Origin: Macrostomum hystrix
Taxonomy: Eukaryota > Platyhelminthes > Macrostomidae
Length of the DNA stretch: 64,000 nucleotides
NCBI GenBank assembly: GCA_950097015.1
Contig: CATNEN010000038.1
Span: 34,620,501 to 34,684,500, forward strand
Direction: 5' to 3'
Made by a program: the position numbers and the translations under genes. Below the pieces are notes generated by a model, which did no database searches, was not told where the DNA came from, and saw only the letters and a list, made by a program, of their open reading frames with translations. Shown in pieces: positions 12,701 to 24,700 of this stretch (position 1 is its first letter; every line of letters begins with the position of its first letter).

Positions 12701-15700
12701 ACGGGAGAGATTAGACACGAGAGAGATGAAACAGGACACTGTAGATGTCAGAAGGGGCAACGGGCCGGATTTGGGAGCTTCGAGGGCCGCATCTGGCCCG
12801 AGGGGCGGAGTTTGCCGACCCCTGCTTTACAGGGTTCAATAGATATAGTGACTGAAGAGATAGATAGTGTGCTGAATATCATGAGTTTTTTTTCTGTTCC
12901 GTATGAATTTATAGCCGAACTTAAAGTGCATATTTTAACCGTCTGTCTGCTGTACTATAATGTGTAGATGTATAAGGCCGAAAACACTAGCTAGACTAAG
13001 CAGTTGATGACATTTTGTTTGACCTATTGTGGATTTGTGTGTGTTGGCTTAATGCAAGTATTTACTACAGTATCCAACAGTATAGGATGCAGAAAAAGGT
13101 TTTGAGAAGTTAATTAAAAGGACAAGTTTCACCAAAGCTTTGCAAATTTAATGCACAACTCAAGAAGTATATTATTAAGTGTTATATTTATATCAATATG
13201 TAGTATTTATAAAGCTAAATGTAATTCTGCAAAGCAAACTTTCCATGGAAACAACACAATGAACGACTAAGTAAATAACAATGCAAGTTAGGGACAACAA
13301 CAGACAGACAACATAGTTTAAAAAAGACAAATATGTCGCATTGTTACTGATTAATTCCTAGCAATTTATTATGATAATAAGGATGTCCTGATAGGGATAC
13401 CAGGTAATGGCGCATTGTACGAGCTAAAATGAGTTTTTATCTGAAATACCGTGGAAAAAATTGCTGTTCGTTTTCTAAGTTGGTAAAACTTGTTACAAAT
13501 AAATACTTTAAGATTTAGATTTACAGCTCGAAATACAACAAAGAAGTTAGCAGAAAAGAGAAATAAGAGAGCATAAATAAAATTAAATACAAACAAGATT
13601 TTTCTTCTAAAAAGTATGAAAAAATAAGGGAAATATAACAAAATACGTTTTCGACTGTAATTTTATATTGTACATGTCCGTTTTTTATTAATACCTCTTT
13701 AACAGTAGAGTGCGTAACCATTTTAATTTCAACTGGCATAGTTAATCCAATTAATTAATTTGGTAATTCAGAAAGTGGCGACTAGCATAAAAATTACTTT
13801 AATCTGTCTGAAGTTTTTATGGCAATGTTGGTGGGTAGCTAATGTGTTGCACAACAACAAAATTATACACACCAATATATATGCATTATATAATAATAAT
13901 AATAGACTATTTTTGGCCTATCAAATTTCGACATTTGAGGAAAAAATACCATCGATAGAATTAACAAATACTTGTTAGCTAAATAGTTTGCATTTTTACT
14001 AACTTTCCGTAGCTGCCATATTTTTTTTTAATAACGACCTTCAGGTATGATGAGTCTGTTAAATACTCATGATAAACTTCATGGGTCGATGATTGGTTAG
14101 ATAAGATACTTTGTAAGTTTAGAGTTGCCTAAACAAGTAATAGTTTTTCAAATTAATGTATACTGCCTTTTTTAAATAATCTAATGAGTAGATGTAACTC
14201 CGGCGATATAAGTAATGGGCTTAAAGAGTCTAGGAAAATCAACACATTAACTATCTTTCTAAATATGATCGTAAAATGAGTACACAAAAATTGACAAGTT
14301 AAGTTTTAGTTTTTCAGTCTTTACTGCTTTTCAAGCTCAGAATTATAATGACAGAATAAAACGGTAGAAAAAAACATAATCAAAAGTTTTCTTAAAAACC
14401 GGAACTTTGAAGCCAGAAAGTCATTTTTAAACAATAATTTTTTTCAGAAATTCTTCTCATTCAGTTTCTCATAGCATATCACCCCCTGCTCCTCTGTACA
14501 TCTCGGCCCTGGCTTGGTAAGGATTATCACCGTGATTTCCGCGCAGCGGAATGCACTCCTCCGGATAAAGCTGCTGCTGCTGAGGCCTCTGATAGCCGTC
14601 AGCTGTCTGGTGCTTGTTTTTTAGGATGCCTCGATTCAGAGTCTTGGTACCGCCAGCGGCGCCTCCCGCCTGGGCCCCGATGGTGTCTTCACCGCCGGTT
14701 AGATTGAAACGAATCTCGCCTTTTTGACGGTCTCTAGCCGGCAGTGTGGCTGTTGAATAAGATGTCGGCACGCTCTGATACTGCGGATATTGCTGGTGTT
14801 GTTGCTGCTGCTGCTGCTGAAAGCGCACAGTTCCGTAGCCATCCGCTGTGCCCGCTATTGTCGACATTGGTAGAATAGACGGCGGAGGCGGTGGCGGAGG
14901 CGTCGATGAAACAGACGACGCCGCTGAAGATACTGCGGCCATTAAGCTGTATTGCTGTTGTTGTTGCTCCACCATGGGCCTTACAGGCTGGGTCGGCTTA
15001 GCGTTGGTATACATGAGAGCGGCTGCCGCAGCCGGCGGTGGTGGAGGCGGCAGCGGCGGTTCCATGTCGCTGACTGGTGCCAAGTTCGGATTGGCCAGTT
15101 TAATTGCGCTGTTTGTCTGATAGTTTTGCTGCTGCTGCTGGCGCAGAGTGTGCGTCATCACGGGACTGTCATTGTCTATGGTGGTAGCACCCAGATCGCG
15201 AATTAGGTCGCCTCCGTGCGGGCCGCCGCCGCCTCCGTAGCCTCCGCCACCCCCCATGACGACGATCACACCACCGCCTCCGTTAGCGCCATTGGCCAAA
15301 TCATCCGAGCCCAAATCTCCGCCGCTTCCGTTGGCACCGTCGCCAGGCTCGCTTGGCCTATGCAACTGTTCGCCCTGCCAACTTTTAGTTGGCTGCACCA
15401 AATCTATGCAGCGCTGGCGGCGGCACAATCCGTGCCAGATTAGCGGGCTGAACAGTCCGGCTAGCAGGAACAGGAATGCAGCTACTGCTAGTATTAGATT
15501 AGTATAAATCGGCACCTGGATAGACGGGTCGATGATGCGGTAGAACAGGTTGCCGGCGCTTGGCCACAGAAGCGACTGGATGCTAACGTGCATTCGCAGT
15601 CCTGCCAGTGCGATGGCCAGGCCAGGCGTTACGAAGCCAACCAGCACCAGGAACCAGGGCCTTAGTGCGACGCCGCCGCCTACTTCCTTAATGAAGCGAA

Positions 15701-18700
15701 CTCCGCCGTAGCCGTGTGCCACGGCTAGGCAAGCCAGTGCCGTTAGCAGCAGCGGCAGCCAGCGCACAGTTGACATTCTGTACAGATCTGGCAGGCTGAG
15801 AGTCTGTTTGAAGTGCTGCTGAACGAAGCCCAATCCGGCGCCGAAGCTGCACACAATCAGGCTAGCCAGAAGGCGCGCTGTCCATTGCCGTTTGCGCAGT
15901 CCTTGACAGCCGCGCAGTTTGTCCGATACAGCGCGCACCCAGGCGTCAGCTCGAACCAGCATGCGAGTTAGGAATAGCCAGGCTAGGGCACACCGCCAGA
16001 ACCACAGCCAGATAGCTGGCGAGATGTCATTAGCTGGTAGGCCTTTTAGCAGTTCTAGATAGACGACAACATCGTCGCCGGCTCGGTCGTCAGCCTCGGG
16101 CGGCGCGATAGCCCAGCCGGGTTGGTTGGCGCTAGCTGATGGCACAGCTGGCAGGCGTATGTTGTAGCTGCAAATGTCGTTACTCCGAATTGTTACTTTC
16201 TTCTTCTTTTTAAACAAGCAATCTGACAAGGTCAAGTCCTTTGGGGTTGACCCCAAAAATTCTCTTTTTGACTTGTGCCAGTCAGTAACTTGCTACAATA
16301 TTTTTTCTGGCTTCAATCTGGTTTAGGATAATCCACCTCTTCGACCCTTAGTTAAAGTACTAATTCGATTACTACAGAAAACAATTTAACTTATACTAGT
16401 AGTATAGTTAGTTACTTTTATTGCTTATCTTAGGATTGCATCTTTTATAAATTGATGGATCACTAGATACTAGATAGCTAGAGCTGCAGCTCTTTCTCCG
16501 AATGCCTTGTACTGTGTACAGCTGTTCAGTCCATGGACTCGGGAGGTCGCTACACCAACCCGAATTTCTATTGCTTCGAACCAACTGCTGGTACAAAGAC
16601 AGATGCGGCTATCGCAATGAGGGTCCTGGGTTCGCTTCTTAATTCTTTTTTTGACGCGCAACCCATCGCCGTACGGATGTAAAGCTAGTCATGCTAGTTT
16701 TATCATTTTAATAGGTTTTTTACTGGGCCAAACCTCGCCCATCTTTTCCTTCCGATTCGCCCTTAAAATATTCCCGTCTTACCACCATTGCCTACCGCGC
16801 ACCGACCACGATTTCAGCTATTTTTCCCGGTCTAAAGTTTAAACTTTATTGCTAGAAAGAAAAGTGGAAACTGCGAGATAGAGGGGTAGAAAAAAAACAC
16901 GGTGGTCGATGAGTTTAAAGTACTTACCGAGGCAATTTGCAGGTGTCATTGGCACTGCCAGTCCAGGTGTTAGCGGTAACGGGCAAATCAATTGTTGCAG
17001 CAGTATCGGTTGACGCTAGCAGTGATGTAGACGCAGCCACTCCAGACAATGGGATCAGAGCCGGCTTGCCCTGACAGAATTGCATTACTAGTGCACTAGT
17101 AGACACCGTGTACAGCGCGTGCATTATGAATACTAAGCCAACTGTTAAGCCGGAGTCTAGAAAAGCGTTGGTTCTAGGCTTTCTATAGCTGCCTAAGGTT
17201 ATTAAAGCGCCGGTGCCGCAGGCGTACAGATAGGGCAGTAGGGAGGCTCGCAGCAGATCCAGTAGGCTATCTGGTAGGCGGGCTGACAGTTGCCACAGGC
17301 GTTGCAGTGAAGCCTCTGTATGGCCCAGTGTCAGAGCTCGCACGGCAACCGAGCTTAGAGCACCAATGCACACTAGTGAGCCAAGTACCCACAGTTTGCT
17401 GGCGTACTTCGGCCACCAGGTTAGCACCGGTAGCAGTAGGCCTAGCCATAGGGCCAATTGAAAATAAGCCGTATACTGTAAGCCTTCAATGCCGTGCTGC
17501 TGTCTTAGATGATCCAGCACGTCCGCGTTGGTGGCTAGAAGGTCTAGCGCACTGCAGGTTAGCATTAGAAGGCCGATGCCCTTCCAGGCGGGCCCGAAGC
17601 ACCAGCATTTCACCGGACCAAATTGGCTTCTCTGGCCTAGAGCTAGTTCGCAGAATACTAACGGTTGAACTAGTACCAATATGCCTGCTAGCTGTACTAG
17701 TACCGGCCATAGGCCGTACTCAATATAGGCCCGCAATGGCAAATAGACAAATAGTTGCGGTGTTAATAACGCTATCCAACTGATTAGTGTACACTCGGCT
17801 CGGAGCATCATGATGATTTCTGGCTTAGTCTTCGACTCCGGTGTTGTTCGCTTTTTTTATTACAGATTTAAAAAACCGGTTTTATTTCCAATAATGATAC
17901 GAATGTGCTTTGTTAAACGGCAGCGAGAGCTCGGCCATGGCTTGGCTGGTTTTGTGTGCGCCCTGTGCGCTGGGAAGTTAAGGGAGAGAAATTATTATTA
18001 TCCGGCTGTGGGCTGCGGAGGGGGGTGGGGATGAGCGAGCGGGCTGCGGACGGATTTGGAACAGGGGCGGCTGGGGTAGGAATTTTTTTGGCCTTGGCAT
18101 GCCTGACGTGTTCCTCTTTCCTACTGTTTTTGGGAGGCGAAGGAGGGAGGGAGGGAGTGACGTAGCCCCAAATGTACACGCCCCGCCACCCCCTACGCCT
18201 CCTCAGAACATTGACCCCTCTATCTAACTCTCGTCCCTCTCTTATCTAAGCCAGGCCTCATCCCTGACTCATTCTATCTTCTCTCCTCCCCCCAGCTGAG
18301 GAACCCCGTTGATTTGCCCGTTGGCCCTGTAGCATTTGAAGAGGCAATATTTTTTCAGACAGCGCCCCTTCTAACTTTGAGCCATTCTCAGCCCGTTCTC
18401 TTCTCTTCCCAAATTTTAAGCCCTAACTGTCATTCGGCTCAGTCTCATTGGCTGTGGGAAAGCTTGTTATTGGATTTGGAAGCCTGCCTCCCCACACCCC
18501 CCAGTGTTTTTCACCTCTTTCCCTCTCCTGCCACTCTCCTTCTCCTTCTCGGCCAGTTCTGCGACCATCTGTATTATTTGAAGTGACTCGCCTCCGCCCA
18601 CCACTGTGGGAAGAAGGACCAAACTAAGAAATCCCCTCTCTCTTACTCTCTTCTTCGTCTTGTGTTTCAATTTCTTCCTTCAACTACTCCGAGGTTTCCA

Positions 18701-21700
18701 TTCGTTCTCTCGTCCGGCTCCTCTATCGGGTTTGGCCGGACTTGGGACGAGTTCACTTTCTTGCTTCACTGTTTTTCTTCTCAAATCTTTCTCGCTTACT
18801 TTGCTTAGTGTCTTCTATAATCTATTTCATTCCCCTACAGTGTTTTCTGCTTGACAACTTGTCTTCAAACTTCCATTGTATCTTCGAGTATTTTACGAGT
18901 AATTTAGCCCGCACAGTTGTTCAGTCCATGGACTGGCGAGGCCACCATACCTACCCAAGTTTCTACTCAAACAAATTGGCCCCAGTTGACAGCTAGCTAA
19001 ACTTAATAAATGGGGAATCACGTGTCTTGATGGGTGTTTCACTTTCTCCAAATTTTATTATCCTAAAATTAGGGATGTTATTTAGAATTTCGGAATTAGT
19101 TTGAGATGGCTAAAGTTTGAGTTTGGCTAAAACACAATGCCTTATACCCTAGTCTAATTCATGACTTGACAGTCGGGGGTTCGATTTCAGACTCCGTTGG
19201 AATAATGTAAGTGTCCATTAGCAGGACACTTGACCTTGCATTGCTTCAGTTCAGCCAGCTGTTAAATGGGTACCAGCAGTAGCTATAGGGTAATTGAGGT
19301 TGGGTTTGGCTCCCACAGTCCATGGACTGAACAGCCTTCAGATGCGCCGAGCAATAGCTGCGGCTGTGCTGTGCGCATCTGACCCAATCGGGGCAGGTAT
19401 AATCAATTATTAATATAATTGATTTTTAAATAATTATAATTTTTGAAAGCACCCCCTTTTTGCCCAAGAACGCCAATTGCATCAAGTGAGCTTGTCATGT
19501 ATTAGAATTTATATGTTTATCTAATTGGATTTATTGAAAGCCCTTTATTATGTCTGCGAATATGTGTGTATTTGTATTTCGTGGCACTGACTCACTTACT
19601 GAATTGATAGTCTGCATACGTGCACTATATATATATATATATATATTCGCTCCATGTTTTAGTACAACAGCTGTTAACTGGCATGCTTTATGTTAGCAGA
19701 AATGTCCATGTTCCATACAATCTAGGCACCCGAGCTTCTGTATGCCTAATGAATCATGGGCTTTGCCTAGCCAGACAGGGCGGTTTTTATTTAACTTCAA
19801 TGTTCGAATTAAAACTACGCCTTAAATTGCTAGTTCAATTGTTCACTTAAAGTTCTCGATTATAAAAAGGCTTCACAAAGCTATAGACTGCGAATTATCT
19901 GCGAAAACATTGTATTCTAGGTTACAACTTTCTACGGACACAATGGACTGTAGGTCACAATTGTCTACGAAAGCAATTAACTGTAGGTTACAATTGTCTA
20001 CGAAAGCAATTAACTGTAGGTTACAATTGTCTTTAATAGCAACTAACTGTAGGTTACTGTAGGTCTACGAAAGCAATTAACTGTAGGTTACTGTAGGTCT
20101 ACGAAAGCAATTAACTGTAGGTCACAATTGTCTACTAAAGCAATTAACTGTAGGTTACAATTGTCTACGAAAGCAATTAACTGTAGGTCACAATTGTCTA
20201 CTAAAGCAATTAACTGTAGGTTACAATTGTCTACGAAAGCAATTAACTGTAGGTTACAATTGTCTTTAATAGCAACTAACTGTAGGTTACTGTAGGTCTA
20301 CGAAAGCAATTAACTGTAGGTTACAATTGTCTACGATAGCAATTAACTGTAGGTCACAATTGTCTACGAAAGCAATTAACTGTAGGTTACAATTGTCTAC
20401 GAAAGCAATTAACTGTAGGTTACAATTGTCTACGAAAGCAATTAACTGTAGGTTACAATTGTCTACGAAAGCAATTAACTGTAGGTCACAATTGTCTACG
20501 AAAGCAATTAACTGTAGGTTACAATTGTCTACTAAAGCAATTAACTGTAGGTTACAATTGTCTACGAAAGCAATTAACTGTAGGTTACAATTGTCTTTAA
20601 TAGCAACTAACTGTAGGTTACTGTAGGTCTACGAAAGCAATTAACTGTAGGTTACAATTGTCTACTAAAGCAATTAACTGTAGGTTACAATTGTCTACTA
20701 AAGCAATTAACTGTAGGTTACAATTGTCTACGAAAGCAATTAACTGTAGGTTACAATTGTCTTTAATAGCAACTAACTGTAGGTTACTGTAGGTCTACGA
20801 AAGCAATTAACTGTAGGTCACAATTGTCTACGAAAGCAATTAACTGTAGGTTACAATTGTCTACGAAAGCAATTGACTGTAGGTTACAATTGTCTACGAA
20901 AGCAATTAACTGTAGGTTACAATTGTCTTTAATAGCAACTAACTGTAGGTTACAATTGTCTACTAAAGCAATTAACTGTAGGTTACAATTGTCTACGAAA
21001 GCAATTAACTGTAGGTCACAATTGTCTACGAAAGCAATTAACTGTAGGTTACAATTGTCTACGAAAGCAATTAACTGTAGGTTACAATTGTCTTTAATAG
21101 CAACTAACTGTAGGTCACAATTGTCTACGAAAGCAATTAACTGTAGGTTACAATTGTCTTTAATAGCAACTAACTGTAGGTTACAATTGTCTACGAAAGC
21201 AATTAACTGTAGGTTACAATTGTCTTTAATAGCAACTAACTGTAGGTTACAATTGTCTACGAAAGCAATTAACTGTAGGTTACAATTTTCTACGAAAGCA
21301 ATTAACTGTAGGTCACAATTGTCTACGAAAGCAATTAACTGTAGGTTACAATTGTCTTTAATAGCAACTAACTGTAGGTTACAATTTTCTACGAAAGCAA
21401 TTAACTGTAGGTTACAATTTTCTACGAAAGCAAATAGGTTACAATTTTCTGAGAAAGCAGTGGACTTTCGACAGCAATATCCTTTAGGCATTGATCTTCA
21501 GTCGCTGCACTGCAATTTCAGTCTAGTTTGAGTATCAATTTTAGAATTTAATCATTTCTGAAGTCGCTCAGTTTTATTTGCAAATTACTGATGATGAAAT
21601 AAGAATCAAATAAGCCCTACTCTAGCTTCAATTAATAATCGACCAATCGTGAATCTATCAAGCAAGTCCAATCACAAACCTCTGTTTGCGTGCCTATTAC

Positions 21701-24700
21701 TCTGGGGATCTGTTGTTGAAATAAGCTGTGCTCATTTCTATGCTCATAGCAACATTTTTGCGACGCGAGCGAACTCGCTCATATTACATTGAATTCTCTA
21801 CGTGCATTGCTAAAATAACGAATTAATTCTTAATTATTAATCATGCTCTCGTGTTTTTAATAATCTAATTCTACTAAAGATAATTCACGAAAGAAAATGA
21901 AGGCAAGATTGTATCTGATGTCAAAGAAAAATGTGTCCAAGTTGATTTAGATAAATATTTTGCAAAACGAATTTCGCACATTCAACAATCAATACGCTCG
22001 TATAGAAATTACACGATGGCCACCTTTCACAAGTTGTGTACAACTGTTCAGTCCATTGACTGTGGAACATCCTCCTATAACATCCACCCAAATTTCTACC
22101 CTGGCTGATGTTGGTACTCGTATTACCACATTGTGAACTGAAGCAATACGAAATCCACTGTCTTGTTGGAGATATTGTTTCTCGCTGGGGCTGAGATTCG
22201 AACCCCCGACTCTCCGCCAGAAGTCCGAAGCTCTATCTTGGCTTTCACTTTATGAATAAATAGTAACAGTGCTAGCTAGTTTTGAAACTAAGCTGCCTTT
22301 GAGCCAAGGTCTAGTGTTGACTGTTCACACTGTCACATTCCCCTTTACCGCAGAATATATTGAAGTCTGCTGAGCTGGCTAAATCGTGTGTGCAAATGCA
22401 AATCAGTTCGCCTAAAAACTATGCGATACTCTCCATTTCTGTTAATATTGAACCGAATATAAGGAAAATGGAGAATAGTAAATTTAATCTTCCAAGTCCC
22501 CGTACCAACAGCTCTCTCCTCTATTCGTTAGTCCCCAGTCCGCGGCACTCTCCGTCTGTCCTTTCTCTCTAGCTGTCTGTCTTCTAGGCTAAGTCACCGC
22601 TGCTTTAGGGCGTGCTTCAATCTCGCTCTTCTCACTCAGCCATCCCTTCTCGCAGCGCTTGATCTTGGCGCTCCCAACCCTACCATCTAGCAGCTCAGCT
22701 TATAAGAGTCGAATCTCTTTAGAAAAAGCAGTTTACCTCTCTATAGCGGCTTGCACAGATTCATTCCCTTTAGCGCATAAATGCCTACGGAGATTAGCGG
22801 ATTAAAGCTTAATGGTTCATTACTCACTGTCGGATAATCTATTGCATAGGCGTGTGGAACTTACAGGCATTTTATATTCCCTTATCTTATACCATTCCCT
22901 ATAATTTTCCCACCACTTATTTTTTAGTTCACTTTCTAATTTCTTATTTTAAGAAATCAAAGGTAGTTATACCGGGGGTGAGTGGCAGAGTGGTCTGACG
23001 CGTTTGCCTCTGACACCAAGGTCCGTGTGCTCGATTCCGTTTGTTCCGTTTTTGAGGCCACATTCATTTGGAGAGAAGGCTTGGGGGCTTGTCTTGCAAT
23101 TTACGCCCTTCAGGGCCAACCTCAAAGTCACAGTGAAGTGTACACCGCCTGACGATGAAAGTCAGGGCAGATGTACACAGCTGTGTGAGCATGTGCCTGC
23201 GTACAGTATCTGTGTGCGTGTGTGCTCGGGAGTCAGCGGAATGGGCAGAATTGCCTCCTGCAACTGTTGTTACTATTATTATTATTAAGGTAGTTATGTC
23301 TCGCATATTTTATTGGGTGTTGTAGCTGAGTGATTTGAGCGTTGGACTCACGACATGAGGTCGGAAGCTCGATTCCCGACTTTATTGGAACAATTTGTGT
23401 CCTATAGCAAGATACTTATCTCTGCATTGCTTCAGTTCACCCGGTGCTTCAGCTGGGGTAATAAAGGGTGGCTGTGGCGTCCCACCAGTCCATGGACTGG
23501 ACAGCCGTACGCAGCTTCCATATGCTGCCGGCTGCGCATAAGGCTCAAGTGGGGCAGGTGTAACTTAATATTTTAATTATTAATTATCAATTAACTCTTT
23601 TTGATTTAGTAAAAAAGGTAAATTAATTAACAAACCATACTACTAATAGTATACTACTGGCATAGAAAGTTACTAATGAATTTGCTAATTGAATCCGCCT
23701 GTTATACAGATGGACGTCAGCGCAAAGCTCAGCAAAGTTCTGAAGAGTATTGAAGTGCAGGACAGTGGAGTTTATGTTCAGGCCAGCACACTAGGGTCAC
23801 TTGAGGCTCTACTATTGTTTCTGCGCACCGAGAAGATACCCTACTGCGGCATCAACATTGGACCGGTGCACAAGCGCGATGTAACCAAGTGCAGCATCAT
23901 GCTTGAGAAGGATCCACAGTGAGTGTCTGCATCTAAGGTGTTGTGCGATTGCTAGTCTAGCCTAGATGGATCTTGGATATTAGAATGGATTGCTAGTCTA
24001 GCCTAGATGGATCTTGGATATTAGAATGGATTGCTAGTCTAGCCTAGATGGATCTTGGATATTAGAATGGATTGCTAGTCTAGCCTAGATGGATCTTGGA
24101 TATTAGAATGGATTGCTAGTCTAGCCTAGATGGATCTTGAATATTAGAATGAATGGATTGCTAGTCTAGTCTAGATGGATCTTGGATATTAGAATGGATT
24201 GCTAGTCTAGCCAAGATGGATCTTGGATATTAGAATGGATTGCTAGTCTAGCCTAGATGGATCTTGGATATTAGAATGGATTGCTAGTCTAGCCTAGATG
24301 GATCTTGAATATTAGAATGAATGGATTGCTAGTCTAGTCTAGATGGATCTTGGATATTAGAATGGATTGCTAGTCTAGCCTAGATGGATCTTGAATATTA
24401 GAATGAATGGATTGCTAGTCTAGTCTAGATGGATCTTGGATATTAGAATGGATTGCTAGTCTAGCCAAGATGGATCTTGGATATTAGAATGGATTGCTAG
24501 TCTAGCCTAGATGGATCTTGAATATTAGAATGAATGGATTGCTAGTCTAGTCTAGATGGATCTTGGATGCTAGAATGGATTGCTAGTCTAGCCTAGATGG
24601 ATCTTGAATATTAGAATGAATGGATTGCTAGTCTAGTCTAGATGGATCTTGGATGCTAGAATGGATTGCTAGTCTAGCCAAGATGGATCTTGGATATTAG

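Larger units (their letters stand above)
11958..23709 (+). other. eIF5B intron 3 (11.75 kb), host of a nested gene
   Basis: Donor gtcagt, acceptor tgttatacag. It contains the hAT element, a complete antisense SLC6-like gene, minisatellite A6, and several SINE-A and SINE-B copies. The interval 12833-14468 is AT-rich with no supported gene. The interval 17812-18900 is C/T-rich and may include the SLC6-like promoter. The interval 21530-22020 shows nothing recognisable. Confidence 0.85.

Noticed and set aside
14848-15507. + strand frames rich in Gly and Ala
   Set aside because: They are antisense shadows of the low-complexity tail of the SLC6-like gene.
18314-18996. Hydrophobic/Pro-rich + strand frames in the C/T-rich region
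   Set aside because: They are compositional frames in pyrimidine-rich DNA without splice context or motifs.
20327-21531. 235-codon frames open on both strands
   Set aside because: The 33-bp array A6 keeps both strands open. Simultaneous openness on both strands is a repeat effect.
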